A DNA stretch of 64,000 nt from Pedosphaera parvula Ellin514 (lineage in GTDB: Bacteria; Verrucomicrobiota; Verrucomicrobiia; Limisphaerales; Pedosphaeraceae): NCBI RefSeq assembly GCF_000172555.1, contig NZ_ABOX02000020.1, forward strand, positions 51,907 to 115,906. The letters run 5' to 3'. The notes beneath the pieces are model-generated. The model saw nothing but the letters and a program-made list of their open reading frames with translations. It made no database searches and was not told the origin of the DNA. Shown here piece after piece: positions 1 to 10,092 of the stretch (positions are counted from its first letter, which is position 1; each line of letters starts with the position of its first letter). The translations under genes and the position numbers were made by a program.

Positions 1-1697
1 CCACCCGCGCTCTGAATTAGTTGATGCAGGGCCATATCCACATCCTTGGCCATGCGTTTGGCATCACCGCAGACGTAAACGTGCGCTCCCGCTTCGAGCC
101 ATTCCCAGAACTGCGCTGACTTTTCCAGTATTCGCTGCTGCACATAAATCTTGTCCGCCTGATCGCGCGAAAATGCGGTATCCAAATGCGTCAGATGTCC
201 GTCCTTCAGCATGGATTCCAATTCATCTGCATACAGGAAATCAGTGGCACGCCGCTGGTCTCCGAAGAAAAGCCAGTTTTTACCTCGCGCCCCCACGGCG
301 CGCCGCTCTTCAAGAAAGGCTCTGAATGGCGCCACGCCCGTTCCTGGTCCGATCATGATGATGGGAGCATCATGATTCTGTGGCAGGCGAAAACCGTGTG
401 AAGGTTGCACGAAGACCGGAACTGGTGTTTGCTCATCCACACGGTCCGCGAGGAATGTGGAGCAGACACCTTTGCAGGGGCGGCCATGACTGTCATAACG
501 CACAATGGCAACCGTGAGGTGAACTTCTCCCGGGTGCATCCTCGGGCTGGAGGAAATGGAATAGAGTCGTGCCTGTAGTTTGGGCAGCAGTTCTGCAATT
601 TCACCGGGAGAAAAGGAGGCTCCAGGATGGCTTAACAGAAGGTGAATCAATTCACGGCCATGAAGAAATTTATCCAATTCGGTTTTGGCGTCAGGGGCCA
701 ATAGTTTCTTCAGCTGCTCATCGTTGGAACGTTCAGCCAGGATTTTGAGAAAGCCCGTTGATATTCTTGTGATCTGAAAGTTCTCGATGAGTGCTTTACG
801 AAGGGACACCTCGGTTCCATGCGCAAGTTTGACAGCCTCTTCACCATCGCACTTGAGGGCAAGCAACACTTCATCAGCCAGAGCGGGACAATTGGCAGGC
901 ATCACGCCGAGGGCATCTCCCACTTCGTAATTGAGCCCCGAATCCTTAAGCGAAATCTCGAAATGCCTTGTCTCCTTGGCAGAGTTCGCACCGTTCAATT
1001 TGCGATTCGTGATCAAACGCGCTGGAAATGGATTTGCCTTGGAGTATGCTTTTGGACTGGACTCAGTTTTTGGCGGAGGGAGCAACTCCTTGACTTGCGC
1101 GGGCGTTTCAACAGAAAGCTTTTTGAACTCCGACCAGATGGCGGACATCCAGACATTTGCCGGGGCTTCGTAATCAGTGTCACACTCGCCGAGCGGGTGC
1201 AAACGTTTTGCACCCAATTGTTCCAGACGTGCATCAAACTTCCTGCCCGCACCGCAAAAATCGCTGTAGTTACGATCGCCCAGCGCGAGCACTGAATAAT
1301 TGATATGTTCCAGACGGGGAGCAGTTTCAGAGTTTAAAAAGTTCCAGAACGCCGCGGCATTGTCCGGTGGATCGCCATCTCCCCAGGTGCTGGTTACCAG
1401 CAGCACAGAACATTCCTGCCCCCACTCGATCGCAGCATAGGAATTCATGTCCAACACCCGGGCGCTCACTCCGCGTTTTGATGCTTCAGCAGCGGCCTTT
1501 TTTGCAAGCCCTTCGGCCGTGCCGGTTTGGCTTCCGAACAGAATCAGCACCTTATGCGTGCTGGTCGTGGCTTCTGATGCGGCATTGGCTGGTTCGCTGG
1601 TAGGCTCGGCAAACAGGCCGGCCAGAAATCCATTGATCCAGGCTCGCTGTTCGGCGGTGAAAGGAGCATTTTCAGGGATGCAAGGGATGGGGCGCAT
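1..1697 (-). CDS. CysJ-like diflavin reductase (sulfite/nitrate reductase flavoprotein), 3' end cut by window
   Basis: Transfers electrons from NADPH through FAD and FMN to a cytoplasmic partner. Translating the minus strand gives an N-terminal flavodoxin domain (GSQTGTAE near residue 55, STWGDGDPPDN, LALGDRNYSDFCGAG), then a FAD domain (RLYSISSSP) and an NADPH domain (GPGTGVAPFRAFLEER, VCGDAKRMAKDV). Only the last few tens of residues, beyond the left edge, are missing. The ATG at 1697 is chosen because an in-frame TGA lies two codons upstream. It is the last visible gene of the nitrate operon, 307 bp after nasA. Family knowledge: such proteins serve sulfite reductase, and related ones are annotated as nitrate reductase partners. 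The choice between the two is inference. The ORF is open throughout. Confidence 0.9.
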   Translation of the reverse strand, partial: MRPIPCIPENAPFTAEQRAWINGFLAGLFAEPTSEPANAASEATTSTHKVLILFGSQTGTAEGLAKKAAAEASKRGVSARVLDMNSYAAIEWGQECSVLLVTSTWGDGDPPDNAAAFWNFLNSETAPRLEHINYSVLALGDRNYSDFCGAGRKFDARLEQLGAKRLHPLGECDTDYEAPANVWMSAIWSEFKKLSVETPAQVKELLPPPKTESSPKAYSKANPFPARLITNRKLNGANSAKETRHFEISLKDSGLNYEVGDALGVMPANCPALADEVLLALKCDGEEAVKLAHGTEVSLRKALIENFQITRISTGFLKILAERSNDEQLKKLLAPDAKTELDKFLHGRELIHLLLSHPGASFSPGEIAELLPKLQARLYSISSSPRMHPGEVHLTVAIVRYDSHGRPCKGVCSTFLADRVDEQTPVPVFVQPSHGFRLPQNHDAPIIMIGPGTGVAPFRAFLEERRAVGARGKNWLFFGDQRRATDFLYADELESMLKDGHLTHLDTAFSRDQADKIYVQQRILEKSAQFWEWLEAGAHVYVCGDAKRMAKDVDMALHQLIQSAG

Positions 1698-2004
1698 ATT
1701 GTATCAAACCGGGCGGACGATTTTCATTTTGCTCGACATACTTTCCGCGTCACTACGCTGCAAGATTCCATAGCCTTCCGCGTGCCAATCGTTGAAAAGC
1801 GATCTTGGAATTTTTAATAACTGCCATGAACAAAATTCATGCAGTAGAGGTTCCTTATGAAAAAACTGGTAATCAGGCACTTATCATTCTTCAGAATTCT
1901 TTTTATCTGAATTTCATCACAATCTAATTTTACGACGGGCATAAAAGAGTTTGTTGTGTGGGATGTTGTTTTTTAATCAAACCGCACAAAGTGTCACATC
2001 ACTC
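1698..2004. other. Intergenic gap between nitrate reductase and flavoprotein
   Basis: This is 307 bp of AT-rich sequence without a credible ORF. It holds a short inverted repeat, TTCAGA at 1890-1895 against TCTGAA at 1906-1911. The gap is much longer than other spacings in the operon, so the flavoprotein may have its own promoter or be separated by partial termination. No strong -35/-10 pair was identified. Confidence 0.5.
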
Positions 2005-4239
2005 TCATGCGTTCTGTTCCTTTGGATGGATTGCCCGAATTGAGACGGCGCAGGACTTGTAGGAAGGTTGGCGTGAATACGGATCAAAGGATGGAAATGT
2101 CAGTTGGTTGGTCTGGGCATAATGCATGGGAATAAAGATTTGTCCCGTTGCGATGGTGCTGGTGATAAATGCCTTGGCCTTTAACCTGCCGCGACGCGAG
2201 GTTACTTCAACCCATGAACTCGCCGTGATGCCTCGCCGGGCCGCATCCGAAGGGTTAATTTCGGCATAAATGCTTTCGGGATATAACCGACGCAACACTG
2301 CCGATTTAGCTGTGCGGGTCTGTGTGTGCCATTGCGCGGATGTGCCCCGGCCCGTCAGTAGGATGAATGGATATTCCGCATCCGGAGGCTCCGACATTTC
2401 GCGGGGTTCACCGAATATAAAACGAGCCTTTCCATCTCCGTGATAAAAAATTCCGTCGCCGAATAGCCGACGCTCGGAATCCAGCAGCTTTTCCTCCTGC
2501 TGCAGAGGCCATTGAATGCCACCTGCAGCGTCGATCATTTTGTAATCGAGAATCCCGCTGAAATCGCAGGGCTGTCCATGTGATAGTCTTTTGATGATTT
2601 GAAATACTACTTCCGGAGAACGCCATTGCGCGAAGAGTTCAGTGCATCCCCAATACGCAGCTACCAGTTTAAAAATATTGAAATCTGACAAAGCCAACCC
2701 AGGTGCAGGAGCGACCTTTTTCACTAAACCAATCCGACGCTCTGAATTGATGAACGTTCCATCCTTCTCTCCCCAGGCAGCGGCGGGCAGTATCAAGTGA
2801 GCGAACTGCGCCGTTTCCGTGGTGTGATACATGTCCTGTACGACGAGGAATTCCAATTTGGCAAAGATTCTTTGAATTGAGGATTGATTGATCCAGGAAT
2901 GTGCGGTGTTTGTGGCAACCACCCAAAGGCCCTTGATGGTGCCCGTATCGATTCCGTCGATGATCTGGTCATAAGCCCAACCCGTTTGATTAGGAATGAG
3001 GCCAGCATCAATTCCCAGAATGGAGGCGACTCTTTCCCGATCTGCAGCATCTTTGAAATCGTGTCCTCCCAAGAGATTTGTTGTGTTGCTGAACAGACGC
3101 GAACCCATTGCATTGCATTGGCCGGTGATGGAGTTTGCTCCGGTCCCGGGACGGCCGATGTTGCCTGTCATCAGGGCGATGTTGATGATGGCCTGAGCCA
3201 CTCGCGTTCCCTCATGACTTTGGTTTACGCCCATGGTCCACCAGAAGGAGACTCGCTTCCCTTGGTGAATTGTTTCCGCCAAGTGATGCAGTTGTTTTAC
3301 GTCAATGCCACTCGCCTCAGCAGTCATTTCAGGCGTGAAGGCTTGAACATGTTTTTTGAAATCTTCAAAACCGGCGGTGTGCTGGTTAATGTAATCAGGA
3401 TTGATCCATCCCTGATTAATCAAAATATTTGCCAAACCGTAGAGAAAAGTAAGATCGGATTTTGGTCGGATGGGATAGTGCTGCGTAGCTGCCATTGCGG
3501 TTTCAGTTTTGCGTGGATCGATGACAATGATTTCCGGCTGGTTGGGATTTCGCAGGACGCGTTGCCACAGGATGGGGTGAGCAATGCAAAGGTTGGAACC
3601 GATGAAAACAAGGACATCGGATTCTTCGAAATCCCGGTAAGTGTAAGGCGGAGCATCAAATCCAAAGGATTCCTTGTAAGCAGTCACGGCAGTGGCCATG
3701 CACTGTCGCGTGTTGCCGTCGCCATGGATCATTCCCATGCCGAACTTGGCCAGTGCTCCCAGAAAGGCCATTTCTTCAGTCACAATCTGACCGGTGCCCA
3801 GGAATGCCACCGAAGCGGGACCGTGCCTCGTCTGAATATCCTTGAAACGCTCAGTGAAGACCGTCATGGCCTCGTTCCAATCCACCGGTTCCAGCTTTCC
3901 ATCCTTGCCGCGTAGATAAGGAGTCGTAGCGCGATCCGGCGCTTGCAGGGGAGTTAGAGCTTCCCAACCTTTTGGGCAGGCCATTCCAAGATTCACGGGG
4001 TAATTTGTTTGAGGAGTGAGATTTACTGCGCGGCCTTCCTTGAGATGGATATTCAAACCACAGCCGGTCGAACAAAATCCGCAAACCATGGTGGTCGTGG
4101 CGTCGGGCTGGAACTTTGCAGGAACCTTACCCAAACCAAAATTCCCCGGGTGCAGGGTGATATCCGAAGTGAGTGGCCCGGTCCATTCGCGGAGTAATGA
4201 GTTTTCCGGTGCGGCTTCACGTTGTTCCTTGGTCGTCAT
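2005..4239 (-). CDS. nasA: Assimilatory-type molybdopterin nitrate reductase, catalytic subunit
   Basis: Reduces nitrate to nitrite at a bis-MGD molybdenum centre, probably in the cytoplasm because no Tat or Sec signal is visible. The 744-residue protein carries an N-terminal [4Fe-4S] site (C53, C56, C60, C88), followed by molybdopterin oxidoreductase domains and a C-terminal dinucleotide-binding domain with [14 protein letters not shown] longer reading exists upstream (to 4425), but the ATG at 4239 overlaps the stop of the preceding gene as ATGA. That is typical translational coupling, and the start puts the cluster at the usual distance from the N-terminus. It lies between the ferredoxin/membrane anchor fusion and the flavoprotein. 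Other formate dehydrogenase-like members of the superfamily are possible, but the NrtABCD context supports nitrate. Confidence 0.9.
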   Translation of the reverse strand: MTTKEQREAAPENSLLREWTGPLTSDITLHPGNFGLGKVPAKFQPDATTTMVCGFCSTGCGLNIHLKEGRAVNLTPQTNYPVNLGMACPKGWEALTPLQAPDRATTPYLRGKDGKLEPVDWNEAMTVFTERFKDIQTRHGPASVAFLGTGQIVTEEMAFLGALAKFGMGMIHGDGNTRQCMATAVTAYKESFGFDAPPYTYRDFEESDVLVFIGSNLCIAHPILWQRVLRNPNQPEIIVIDPRKTETAMAATQHYPIRPKSDLTFLYGLANILINQGWINPDYINQHTAGFEDFKKHVQAFTPEMTAEASGIDVKQLHHLAETIHQGKRVSFWWTMGVNQSHEGTRVAQAIINIALMTGNIGRPGTGANSITGQCNAMGSRLFSNTTNLLGGHDFKDAADRERVASILGIDAGLIPNQTGWAYDQIIDGIDTGTIKGLWVVATNTAHSWINQSSIQRIFAKLEFLVVQDMYHTTETAQFAHLILPAAAWGEKDGTFINSERRIGLVKKVAPAPGLALSDFNIFKLVAAYWGCTELFAQWRSPEVVFQIIKRLSHGQPCDFSGILDYKMIDAAGGIQWPLQQEEKLLDSERRLFGDGIFYHGDGKARFIFGEPREMSEPPDAEYPFILLTGRGTSAQWHTQTRTAKSAVLRRLYPESIYAEINPSDAARRGITASSWVEVTSRRGRLKAKAFITSTIATGQIFIPMHYAQTNQLTFPSFDPYSRQPSYKSCAVSIRAIHPKEQNA

Positions 4240-5876
4240 GCGGAAATACTTCCAGGCATTTTGGCTGGCGCAACCGCAGTGAAAAATAAATGGCGTTCCA
4301 GCAATTCTCCAGTAATGCAGAATAGAGAAATGGTCAGGAGCCAAAATCCATTTGAGTTTATGTGGACTGAGCTTTCGAGCAAGTATGTTACTGGAAGGAT
4401 AATTCCCCCGATGAATCCGCAACAAAAGCGCAGACGAGCAATCAAACCAAGTTTACCGGCCAGCAGCCGCGCTGTTTTGTTCAACGGCGAGAGGAAGGGA
4501 CTTTCCTCATCGACCAAATGATTGAAAATTCGGTGCTCAAAAACAAGCTTGACGATGGTGAGCGCGCAGAGAGTGATCAGTGCTGCTGGTAGAAAGGGGC
4601 CGGAGTTTTTTGGAAAAAGCATGGCACCCACCGCGCTAGCCATGCTGCCGAGGAGAAAGGTGGTTCCCAAAAACCTTGTGAAACTTTGCGATGCATTCCA
4701 AAACTCACGCCGGGTATCCACGTAGATCATGGCGGAACACGCTATGCCGAGCAGACCCGTGCCCGCCGTGGCAAATGCAAATCCTCTTTGGAGCGTGGCG
4801 AGGGATGGAAACCAAAACGCAACCAATGTGGCCATTGCAGATGGAACGAAGATTCCAAATGCGATAATTTCGCGGCTGAACCAGGAGGTTCGCCAGCCAA
4901 GAAAGGCCCGCCAGGCTTTCAGCGGTCGTCCCAAATGGAGTGAGCCCAACCCCAAGGCCAGCATGCCTGCAAGCGCGGCCGTCAGGCTGAACCATTTTGC
5001 AGGTTGCATTAACAGGGTGCCGATGCTCAAGCCAACCGCCAATTGTGACAAAACGAGCATGAACACCAGCGGCAGATGTGCGGGGGCAGGGGAAACACGC
5101 GCATGGTCGCCAGCCAGCAAATTGCGTGGGAGCGGTCTGGAAGATTTGTAAAGCGTTGTTGGAAGAGTATCGGATGGTTCTGGTGCGGTGGGCAGAAAGT
5201 TGTTGGTGGCAACACTCGTTGAGGCAATATTACCGCGGAACTGATTCAAAATAGCCTTTTGCTCCACGAATGTGATGCGAATCGCCTGACTGGGACAGGC
5301 TTGGACGCAGGCCGGAGCCTCACCGTGACTCAGGCGGCTGCTGCACATGTCACATTTGCGAACGATGCCCCGCTTCGCGGAATACTTGGGCACCTCGTAC
5401 GGACATTTCATGATGCAATATTGGCAACCGATACATTGGTCATCGAGGTGCCGGACAATGCCGGTGACCGGGTCTTTGTCGTACGCCAGCACAGGACAAC
5501 CACTCAGGCATCCGGGATCAACGCAATGGTGGCAGGCGGTGGTCACGGTTGCCTGGAAGGGTGCGCGCCAGTCCTCACTGCGAAGCAGGCCTACGTCCCG
5601 CCACGTCTCTTCTTCATCCAGGCCATTCAAGCTGTGGCACGCAGTCACACAGGCTTTGCATCCGGAGCAGCGATCCAAATCGACTTCGAAGGCATATTGT
5701 TCACCAGGTTTCGGAAGAGTTAACGGGATGAGATCGCGATAATACTTTGCCTGTGCTGGAAAGGCGTGGTTTTCGTGTTGTCGTGCAAAACGATCTGCCG
5801 CTGACAATTCACGTTGATCCGCCAACAACGCATCAATTAGCGTGGGGCCATCATGAGATGAATTGTTGGTTGTCAT
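4236..5876 (-). CDS. DmsB-like four-cluster ferredoxin fused to DmsC-like membrane anchor
   Basis: Predicted electron-transfer subunit feeding the nitrate reductase from membrane quinol. Residues about 65-200 hold sixteen cysteines in four [4Fe-4S] groups (C70/73/76/80, C115/118/123/127, C148/151/154/158, C175/178/190/194), as in DmsB. Residues about 270-545 form roughly eight hydrophobic segments like the DmsC anchor. In DMSO reductase these are two proteins; here they are one 546-residue chain. The ATG at 5876 was chosen over an in-frame start at 5921, which would overlap the upstream porin gene. The stop overlaps the nasA start (ATGA). Quinol oxidation and orientation in the membrane are inferred from the family. 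Confidence 0.88.
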   Translation of the reverse strand: MTTNNSSHDGPTLIDALLADQRELSAADRFARQHENHAFPAQAKYYRDLIPLTLPKPGEQYAFEVDLDRCSGCKACVTACHSLNGLDEEETWRDVGLLRSEDWRAPFQATVTTACHHCVDPGCLSGCPVLAYDKDPVTGIVRHLDDQCIGCQYCIMKCPYEVPKYSAKRGIVRKCDMCSSRLSHGEAPACVQACPSQAIRITFVEQKAILNQFRGNIASTSVATNNFLPTAPEPSDTLPTTLYKSSRPLPRNLLAGDHARVSPAPAHLPLVFMLVLSQLAVGLSIGTLLMQPAKWFSLTAALAGMLALGLGSLHLGRPLKAWRAFLGWRTSWFSREIIAFGIFVPSAMATLVAFWFPSLATLQRGFAFATAGTGLLGIACSAMIYVDTRREFWNASQSFTRFLGTTFLLGSMASAVGAMLFPKNSGPFLPAALITLCALTIVKLVFEHRIFNHLVDEESPFLSPLNKTARLLAGKLGLIARLRFCCGFIGGIILPVTYLLESSVHINSNGFWLLTISLFCITGELLERHLFFTAVAPAKMPGSISA

Positions 5877-5890
5877 GTTTCTATTGGTGA

Positions 5891-7417
5891 CTAGAACAGC
5901 ATGGTAAGTTGCACATAACAAAAGTCTGCATCACGCGCACCGAACCCGGGCGCAGACCAGGTCTGCGAGATGTACTGCCCGTGAAAGAAATGGCCGTAGC
6001 CTCCTTCAAGTTGGGCAAAACGTGTTGGTGCCCAACCAACGATGGCGGTCAACTCGGTCCCGAGAAAGTTGCTGTAATCAGGATTGACGCCGAAACCTGT
6101 GCCGGGTGTCGAGGTTGTCCCGCCGCGCGCGACGCCACCGACGTTGTAAAAACTGTCATGCGTGTCCGCGAGCCAGAGTGCGTTGCCCTGGAGCGCGACG
6201 CTGACACTCGGGAGAGGTTTTAGCTGAAGAATGGCGCCAACATCATGAATGTTTTGCAACGAAACAAAATCGAGGGAGCCGTAAAACCTATGGTTCGTAG
6301 GGAAGAGATTATCAAAAGTTTCGTGCTTGCCATCATGCGGGTTGCTGTCACCGGAAGCGAAATCGTATTCCAATCCCAATCGGGGCGTGGCCCATAAGTT
6401 GGTGAAAGTGTAGCCCCCTTGAAGCACGACCATGTAGGCTTGTTGATCAAGCCTTTGCTTCGGCGCGCCGGCACGGGAATCCCGGAAATTGCCGAATTGG
6501 TATGCGCCTTCGAGCGAATAATCCCATCCGGCAAGTTCACCCGGCCTGGATTTGAGTCGGGAACCGATGGTGTAGATGTCGCGAGCGCTGGGTTGAGGGA
6601 ATTGCGGGCTAGGTTCGGCGGCGGCGGCTTGGGGCGAAGCGTTGCGGGAGAGAAAATAAACATCCAGTATGTTCTTTGGCACCATTGGTGAAGTGGCATA
6701 AACGCCCGAGAACCAGTCGTAATCATTGCTGACATCGAAACGGCCATTTTCCGGGATTACCACGCGACCGGTGAAAAAGTCGGCACCGAACCATTCATTC
6801 TGCCAGCGAAGTTTCGCAGCGTCGAATACACGGCCAATGTTGTTCCAGCCGTAGGCTCCCACGAGACGCTCCTCGCCGTAACTCAGTTCCTGACGGCCGA
6901 CTTTGAGCGATAATGGAAATTCCTTATGATTGCCAATGGTGGCGAAAGCCTGGTGGAGATTGATCGCATCGTATTCCGGTCCATCGCCTTGTTTTTTCAC
7001 CGTGCCGGCAACGGGAGGAACATTGGCATAGGCGAATCGCTGGTCGTTGTACGTCAGGCTGCTTTGGCCCTCGACGTAGGCACTCCACCACTCATCGACA
7101 TACCCAACATGGAGACGGATACGTGATAGAAAATAGTCATTGTCAACGTCGGCTCCGTGAGCGCGAAAATCATTATTGAGCGCAGGTGGTGTGCCGGGTC
7201 GACCGGGAATGCCATAGCCCTCATGATCCTCATAGCGAAGGCGCATTGCACCGCCGAAATCCCATTTGTTCATGTAAGGGTCATCCTTGCGTAGATACTC
7301 GTTGATGAAGCCTTGGAATGGTTGCGGCGGTGGAGGTGGTGTGTACTGAGCGTAGACTTGGTTCGCAAGGCCAAGGACGAGGGAACTGGTCAGCAATGTT
7401 GGGCAGGTTCGTTTCAT
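5891..7417 (-). CDS. Alginate-export-family outer membrane porin
   Basis: Predicted outer membrane beta-barrel of 508 residues. It begins with a Sec signal (MKRTCPTLLTSSLVLGL, cleavage after a VYA-Q type site near residue 23) and a proline-rich linker. Alternating aromatic/polar strands follow (RLRYEDHEG, RIRLHVGYVDEWWSAYVEGQ, LKVGRQELSYGEERLVG), and it ends in a hydrophobic/aromatic residue (TMLF), as barrels do. The VGRQELSYG and YDFASGDSNPHDGKHETFDNLFPT regions match the alginate export family. It lies 53 bp after the second ATPase and 14 bp before the ferredoxin fusion, so it is in the nitrate operon. Passage of nitrate or another small anion is an inference from context; alginate itself is unlikely here. 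Confidence 0.85.
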   Translation of the reverse strand: MKRTCPTLLTSSLVLGLANQVYAQYTPPPPPQPFQGFINEYLRKDDPYMNKWDFGGAMRLRYEDHEGYGIPGRPGTPPALNNDFRAHGADVDNDYFLSRIRLHVGYVDEWWSAYVEGQSSLTYNDQRFAYANVPPVAGTVKKQGDGPEYDAINLHQAFATIGNHKEFPLSLKVGRQELSYGEERLVGAYGWNNIGRVFDAAKLRWQNEWFGADFFTGRVVIPENGRFDVSNDYDWFSGVYATSPMVPKNILDVYFLSRNASPQAAAAEPSPQFPQPSARDIYTIGSRLKSRPGELAGWDYSLEGAYQFGNFRDSRAGAPKQRLDQQAYMVVLQGGYTFTNLWATPRLGLEYDFASGDSNPHDGKHETFDNLFPTNHRFYGSLDFVSLQNIHDVGAILQLKPLPSVSVALQGNALWLADTHDSFYNVGGVARGGTTSTPGTGFGVNPDYSNFLGTELTAIVGWAPTRFAQLEGGYGHFFHGQYISQTWSAPGFGARDADFCYVQLTMLF

Positions 7418-7470
7418 TCTTCGGTTGGTTAGGTTTAGGTGTGGAACTACAGGCTTACAACGGATCTGAT

Positions 7471-8379
7471 TTAATTCTTGATTACAGCGGCTTCTGAAAT
7501 GCGGTCGGCCTTTTGATTGTTGGGACCTGTTGAGAGAGGCTGATCCGAAGAGGAGTTATGTTTGATGACAGGTAAGGACGAATGTCTCACAGGCCTTTGT
7601 CCTTTGTGGGCATGCTCTTCGAGGAAAGTAATCAGGTGTTCTCGCAGCCGATAATAATCGGGATGTTCAAGAACCGCCTTGCGCTCACGTGGACGTGGAA
7701 ATGTTACTTCGAGAATATCGCCCACTTCGGCTTCCGGCCCGTTGGTCATCATGACGATTCGGTCGGAGAGAAATAGGGCCTCATCGACATCGTGGGTTAC
7801 CATCATGGCGGTCTTTTTGTCCTTCCTCCAGAGTTCAATCAAGACCTGTTGCAGTTCCATGCGGGTAAGCGAATCAAGCATGCCAAAGGGTTCATCCAGC
7901 AGAAGCATCCTGGGTGAAAGTGCAAAGGCGCGGGCGATGCCAACCCGCTGGCGCATGCCTTGGGAAAGCTGGGCCGGTTTCTTGTGCATAGCATCAGCAA
8001 GTCCGACCACGCTCAGATAGTATTCGGCGATTTGGCGGCGCTCATCCTTGTTCGCGGTATAAAAGACCTGGTCAACCCCCAGCATTACGTTTTCAAAGGC
8101 TGTTAACCAGGGCAGCAGACAGGGAGATTGAAAAACAATGCCGCGATCGGGACCTGGGCCGGTAAGTTCCTTGCCAGCCAAAATGATTCCACCGGAGGTG
8201 ATGTCGTTCAGCCCGGCAACCATTGAGAGTACGGTTGATTTTCCGCAACCGGAATGTCCTATCAAGGAGATGAATTCGCCTTTTTTAATCCTGAGATCAA
8301 AGTCCTTTACGATGGTCGCTGGCCCCTTCGGAGTGGAATAGACCTTCGTTAGCTTGAAAATCTCCAAGTAGGTACTCAT
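7471..8379 (-). CDS. nrtD: Nitrate-type ABC transporter ATPase (NrtD-like)
   Basis: Cytoplasmic ATPase of the nitrate/taurine ABC class, 302 residues. Visible motifs are Walker [10 protein letters not shown] (about 41-49), Q-loop [10 protein letters not shown], an off-consensus signature LSQGMRQRV, Walker [11 protein letters not shown] and an intact H-loop [10 protein letters not shown]. The last 50 residues are a polar tail of unclear use. Its ATG overlaps the stop of the preceding ATPase gene (ATGA). Together with the 304-residue ATPase it forms a likely NrtC/NrtD heterodimer. The C-terminal solute-binding-like domain of cyanobacterial NrtC is absent from both ATPases. Confidence 0.88.
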   Translation of the reverse strand: MSTYLEIFKLTKVYSTPKGPATIVKDFDLRIKKGEFISLIGHSGCGKSTVLSMVAGLNDITSGGIILAGKELTGPGPDRGIVFQSPCLLPWLTAFENVMLGVDQVFYTANKDERRQIAEYYLSVVGLADAMHKKPAQLSQGMRQRVGIARAFALSPRMLLLDEPFGMLDSLTRMELQQVLIELWRKDKKTAMMVTHDVDEALFLSDRIVMMTNGPEAEVGDILEVTFPRPRERKAVLEHPDYYRLREHLITFLEEHAHKGQRPVRHSSLPVIKHNSSSDQPLSTGPNNQKADRISEAAVIKN

Positions 8380-9290
8380 GAATCGATTTTAATGGTCTCA
8401 GTTTTAATCTCACTACGGCGAATCGGCTTGCGTCCGCTGAACCTCTGCCGGCCACGAGTCAAATCTTCGGGTTCGATATCTGGCAAAACCAGTTTTTTGC
8501 TAATGGCAGCCCGTTTGGAAGCTCCTGGTCCCAGGAGATAATCGATCACTTCCTTGCGTATCGCTTTAAACCGCGCGTCGTGGTTCATTGCTTTTCGATC
8601 TCGGGGTCGTGGAAGATCAATCTTCACGGACTTTCCGAGGGTTGCGTTAGGGGCGGCACTGAGAGGTATGATGCGATCCGCGAGGTAAATGCCCTCGTCC
8701 ACATCATTGGTGATTAGTACCACCGTTTTCCTATCATCTGACCAGATGCGTGAAATCTCATCCTGCAGAGTGGAACGCGTCAATGCATCGAGGGCACCCA
8801 ACGGTTCATCGAGCAAAAGAATTTGAGGGTCCATCGCCAGCGCGCGGGCGACGGAGACACGCTGGCGCATTCCACCCGAAAGTTCACTCGGTCGCTTATC
8901 ACGAGCGGGAGTGAGATTCACCATGGCAACATATTTCTCCACGTGCTGCTGCTTCCTGGCGGGTGCCCAGTTGGGAAATACCTGGTCCACGGCGAGGTGA
9001 ATATTTTCGTAAACCGTCAGCCAGGGCAGGAGTGAATAATTCTGAAAAACAATGCCGCGGTCAGGACCCGGTTCTGTAATTTCAAGATCGTTCAAGGTGA
9101 TGTTCCCGGCATCCGGCCGGATTAAACCTGCGATCATGGAAATGAGTGTTGATTTGCCAGCACCGGAGTAGCCTACAATTGCAACAAACTCGCCTTTTTC
9201 CATGGTGAGATTTATGTCACGCAACACCTCGGTCCGCTGACCTGTCGCTCCGTATCCCTTACTGACATTTTTAAGTTCGAGGAAAGCCAT
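8376..9290 (-). CDS. Nitrate-type ABC transporter ATPase (short NrtC-like)
   Basis: Second ATPase of the nitrate importer, 304 residues. It shows Walker [10 protein letters not shown] (about 41-49), Q-loop [10 protein letters not shown], a consensus-like signature LSGGMRQRV and Walker [11 protein letters not shown]. The H-loop histidine is replaced by asparagine (LITNDVDEG). About 70 basic residues follow the core domain. The gene starts 7 bp after the permease stop and overlaps nrtD by 4 bp, so synthesis of the two ATPases is probably coupled. The histidine change suggests that the pair hydrolyses ATP asymmetrically. Confidence 0.86.
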   Translation of the reverse strand: MAFLELKNVSKGYGATGQRTEVLRDINLTMEKGEFVAIVGYSGAGKSTLISMIAGLIRPDAGNITLNDLEITEPGPDRGIVFQNYSLLPWLTVYENIHLAVDQVFPNWAPARKQQHVEKYVAMVNLTPARDKRPSELSGGMRQRVSVARALAMDPQILLLDEPLGALDALTRSTLQDEISRIWSDDRKTVVLITNDVDEGIYLADRIIPLSAAPNATLGKSVKIDLPRPRDRKAMNHDARFKAIRKEVIDYLLGPGASKRAAISKKLVLPDIEPEDLTRGRQRFSGRKPIRRSEIKTETIKIDS

Positions 9291-9297
9291 GGGAATC

Positions 9298-10083
9298 TCA
9301 GGCGGTTTTGAAACGTTTTTCCGCCAAGCTCATCAGGCGGTCCAACACGAAGCCGACCAGGCCGATGACAATGATGCACAAAATGATGTGCTCATAGATG
9401 AGAGCGTTGTACTCCTGCCAAAGAAAGCCACCCACACCGGGTCGGCCAGTCAGCATTTCAGCAGCGACAATGACAAGCCATGCGATTCCCAGACTCAAAC
9501 GGAAACCGGTGAACATGTATGGCAACGTGGCTGGAATCAGCACCTTAAACAGGGTCTTGCTTCGGGAGAGTTTCAAAACCCTGGCCACATTGAGATAATC
9601 CTGAGGAATTGCACGCACTCCAACCGCCGTGTTCATCACCGTGGGCCACATCGCGCATATGGCAATGGTAAACAATGCTCCGAGTTCTGAGGCCTGTTTG
9701 CCGAAGCTTAAGAACAGAATCAATCCCAATGGCAACCATGCCAATGGAGAAACCGGGCGCAAAACTTGAATGATTGGATCGAAGATTTTGGTAAAGGTTT
9801 TGGATAAGCCGAGGCAGAATCCGATCGGAGTGCCGAGGGCCAATGCGAGCACATAGCCTTTGGCAACGAGCACCAGCGAATACCAGGTGAAACGAAGAAT
9901 TCCCTGGTCCATTTCGCCGCGTTTGGCAAACGGCTCCATGATGTAAGGCTTGCTGCTCTGCCAGGTTTTAAGCGGTGATGGCAATTCCTTCGCCCAGGTG
10001 GCACTCGAGATGGCCCAGATCGCGATGACGCAAGCCGCGCCGATCAGAGGCAGGATCAACCAATCAAGTTTGAATGTTTTCAT
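9298..10083 (-). CDS. nrtB: Nitrate-type ABC transporter permease (NrtB-like)
   Basis: Inner membrane permease of 261 residues with about six transmembrane segments, starting with a hydrophobic helix ([20 protein letters not shown]). The cytoplasmic EAA loop is visible as [21 protein letters not shown] and contacts the ATPases. The [16 protein letters not shown] and [16 protein letters not shown] segments are typical of nitrate/sulfonate/taurine permeases. It lies 9 bp after the solute-binding protein gene and 7 bp before the first ATPase gene. Nitrate (and possibly nitrite) as substrate is inferred from the adjacent nitrate reductase. Confidence 0.88.
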   Translation of the reverse strand: MKTFKLDWLILPLIGAACVIAIWAISSATWAKELPSPLKTWQSSKPYIMEPFAKRGEMDQGILRFTWYSLVLVAKGYVLALALGTPIGFCLGLSKTFTKIFDPIIQVLRPVSPLAWLPLGLILFLSFGKQASELGALFTIAICAMWPTVMNTAVGVRAIPQDYLNVARVLKLSRSKTLFKVLIPATLPYMFTGFRLSLGIAWLVIVAAEMLTGRPGVGGFLWQEYNALIYEHIILCIIVIGLVGFVLDRLMSLAEKRFKTA

Positions 10084-10092
10084 AGGCAGATG

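Noticed and set aside
2884..3915. 343-codon open frame opposite nasA
   Set aside because: It overlaps the well-supported nitrate reductase gene on the other strand and shows no recognisable domain.
4240..4425. N-terminal extension of nasA
   Set aside because: It would overlap the ferredoxin fusion gene by 190 bp. The ATGA junction at 4236-4239 gives a better start.
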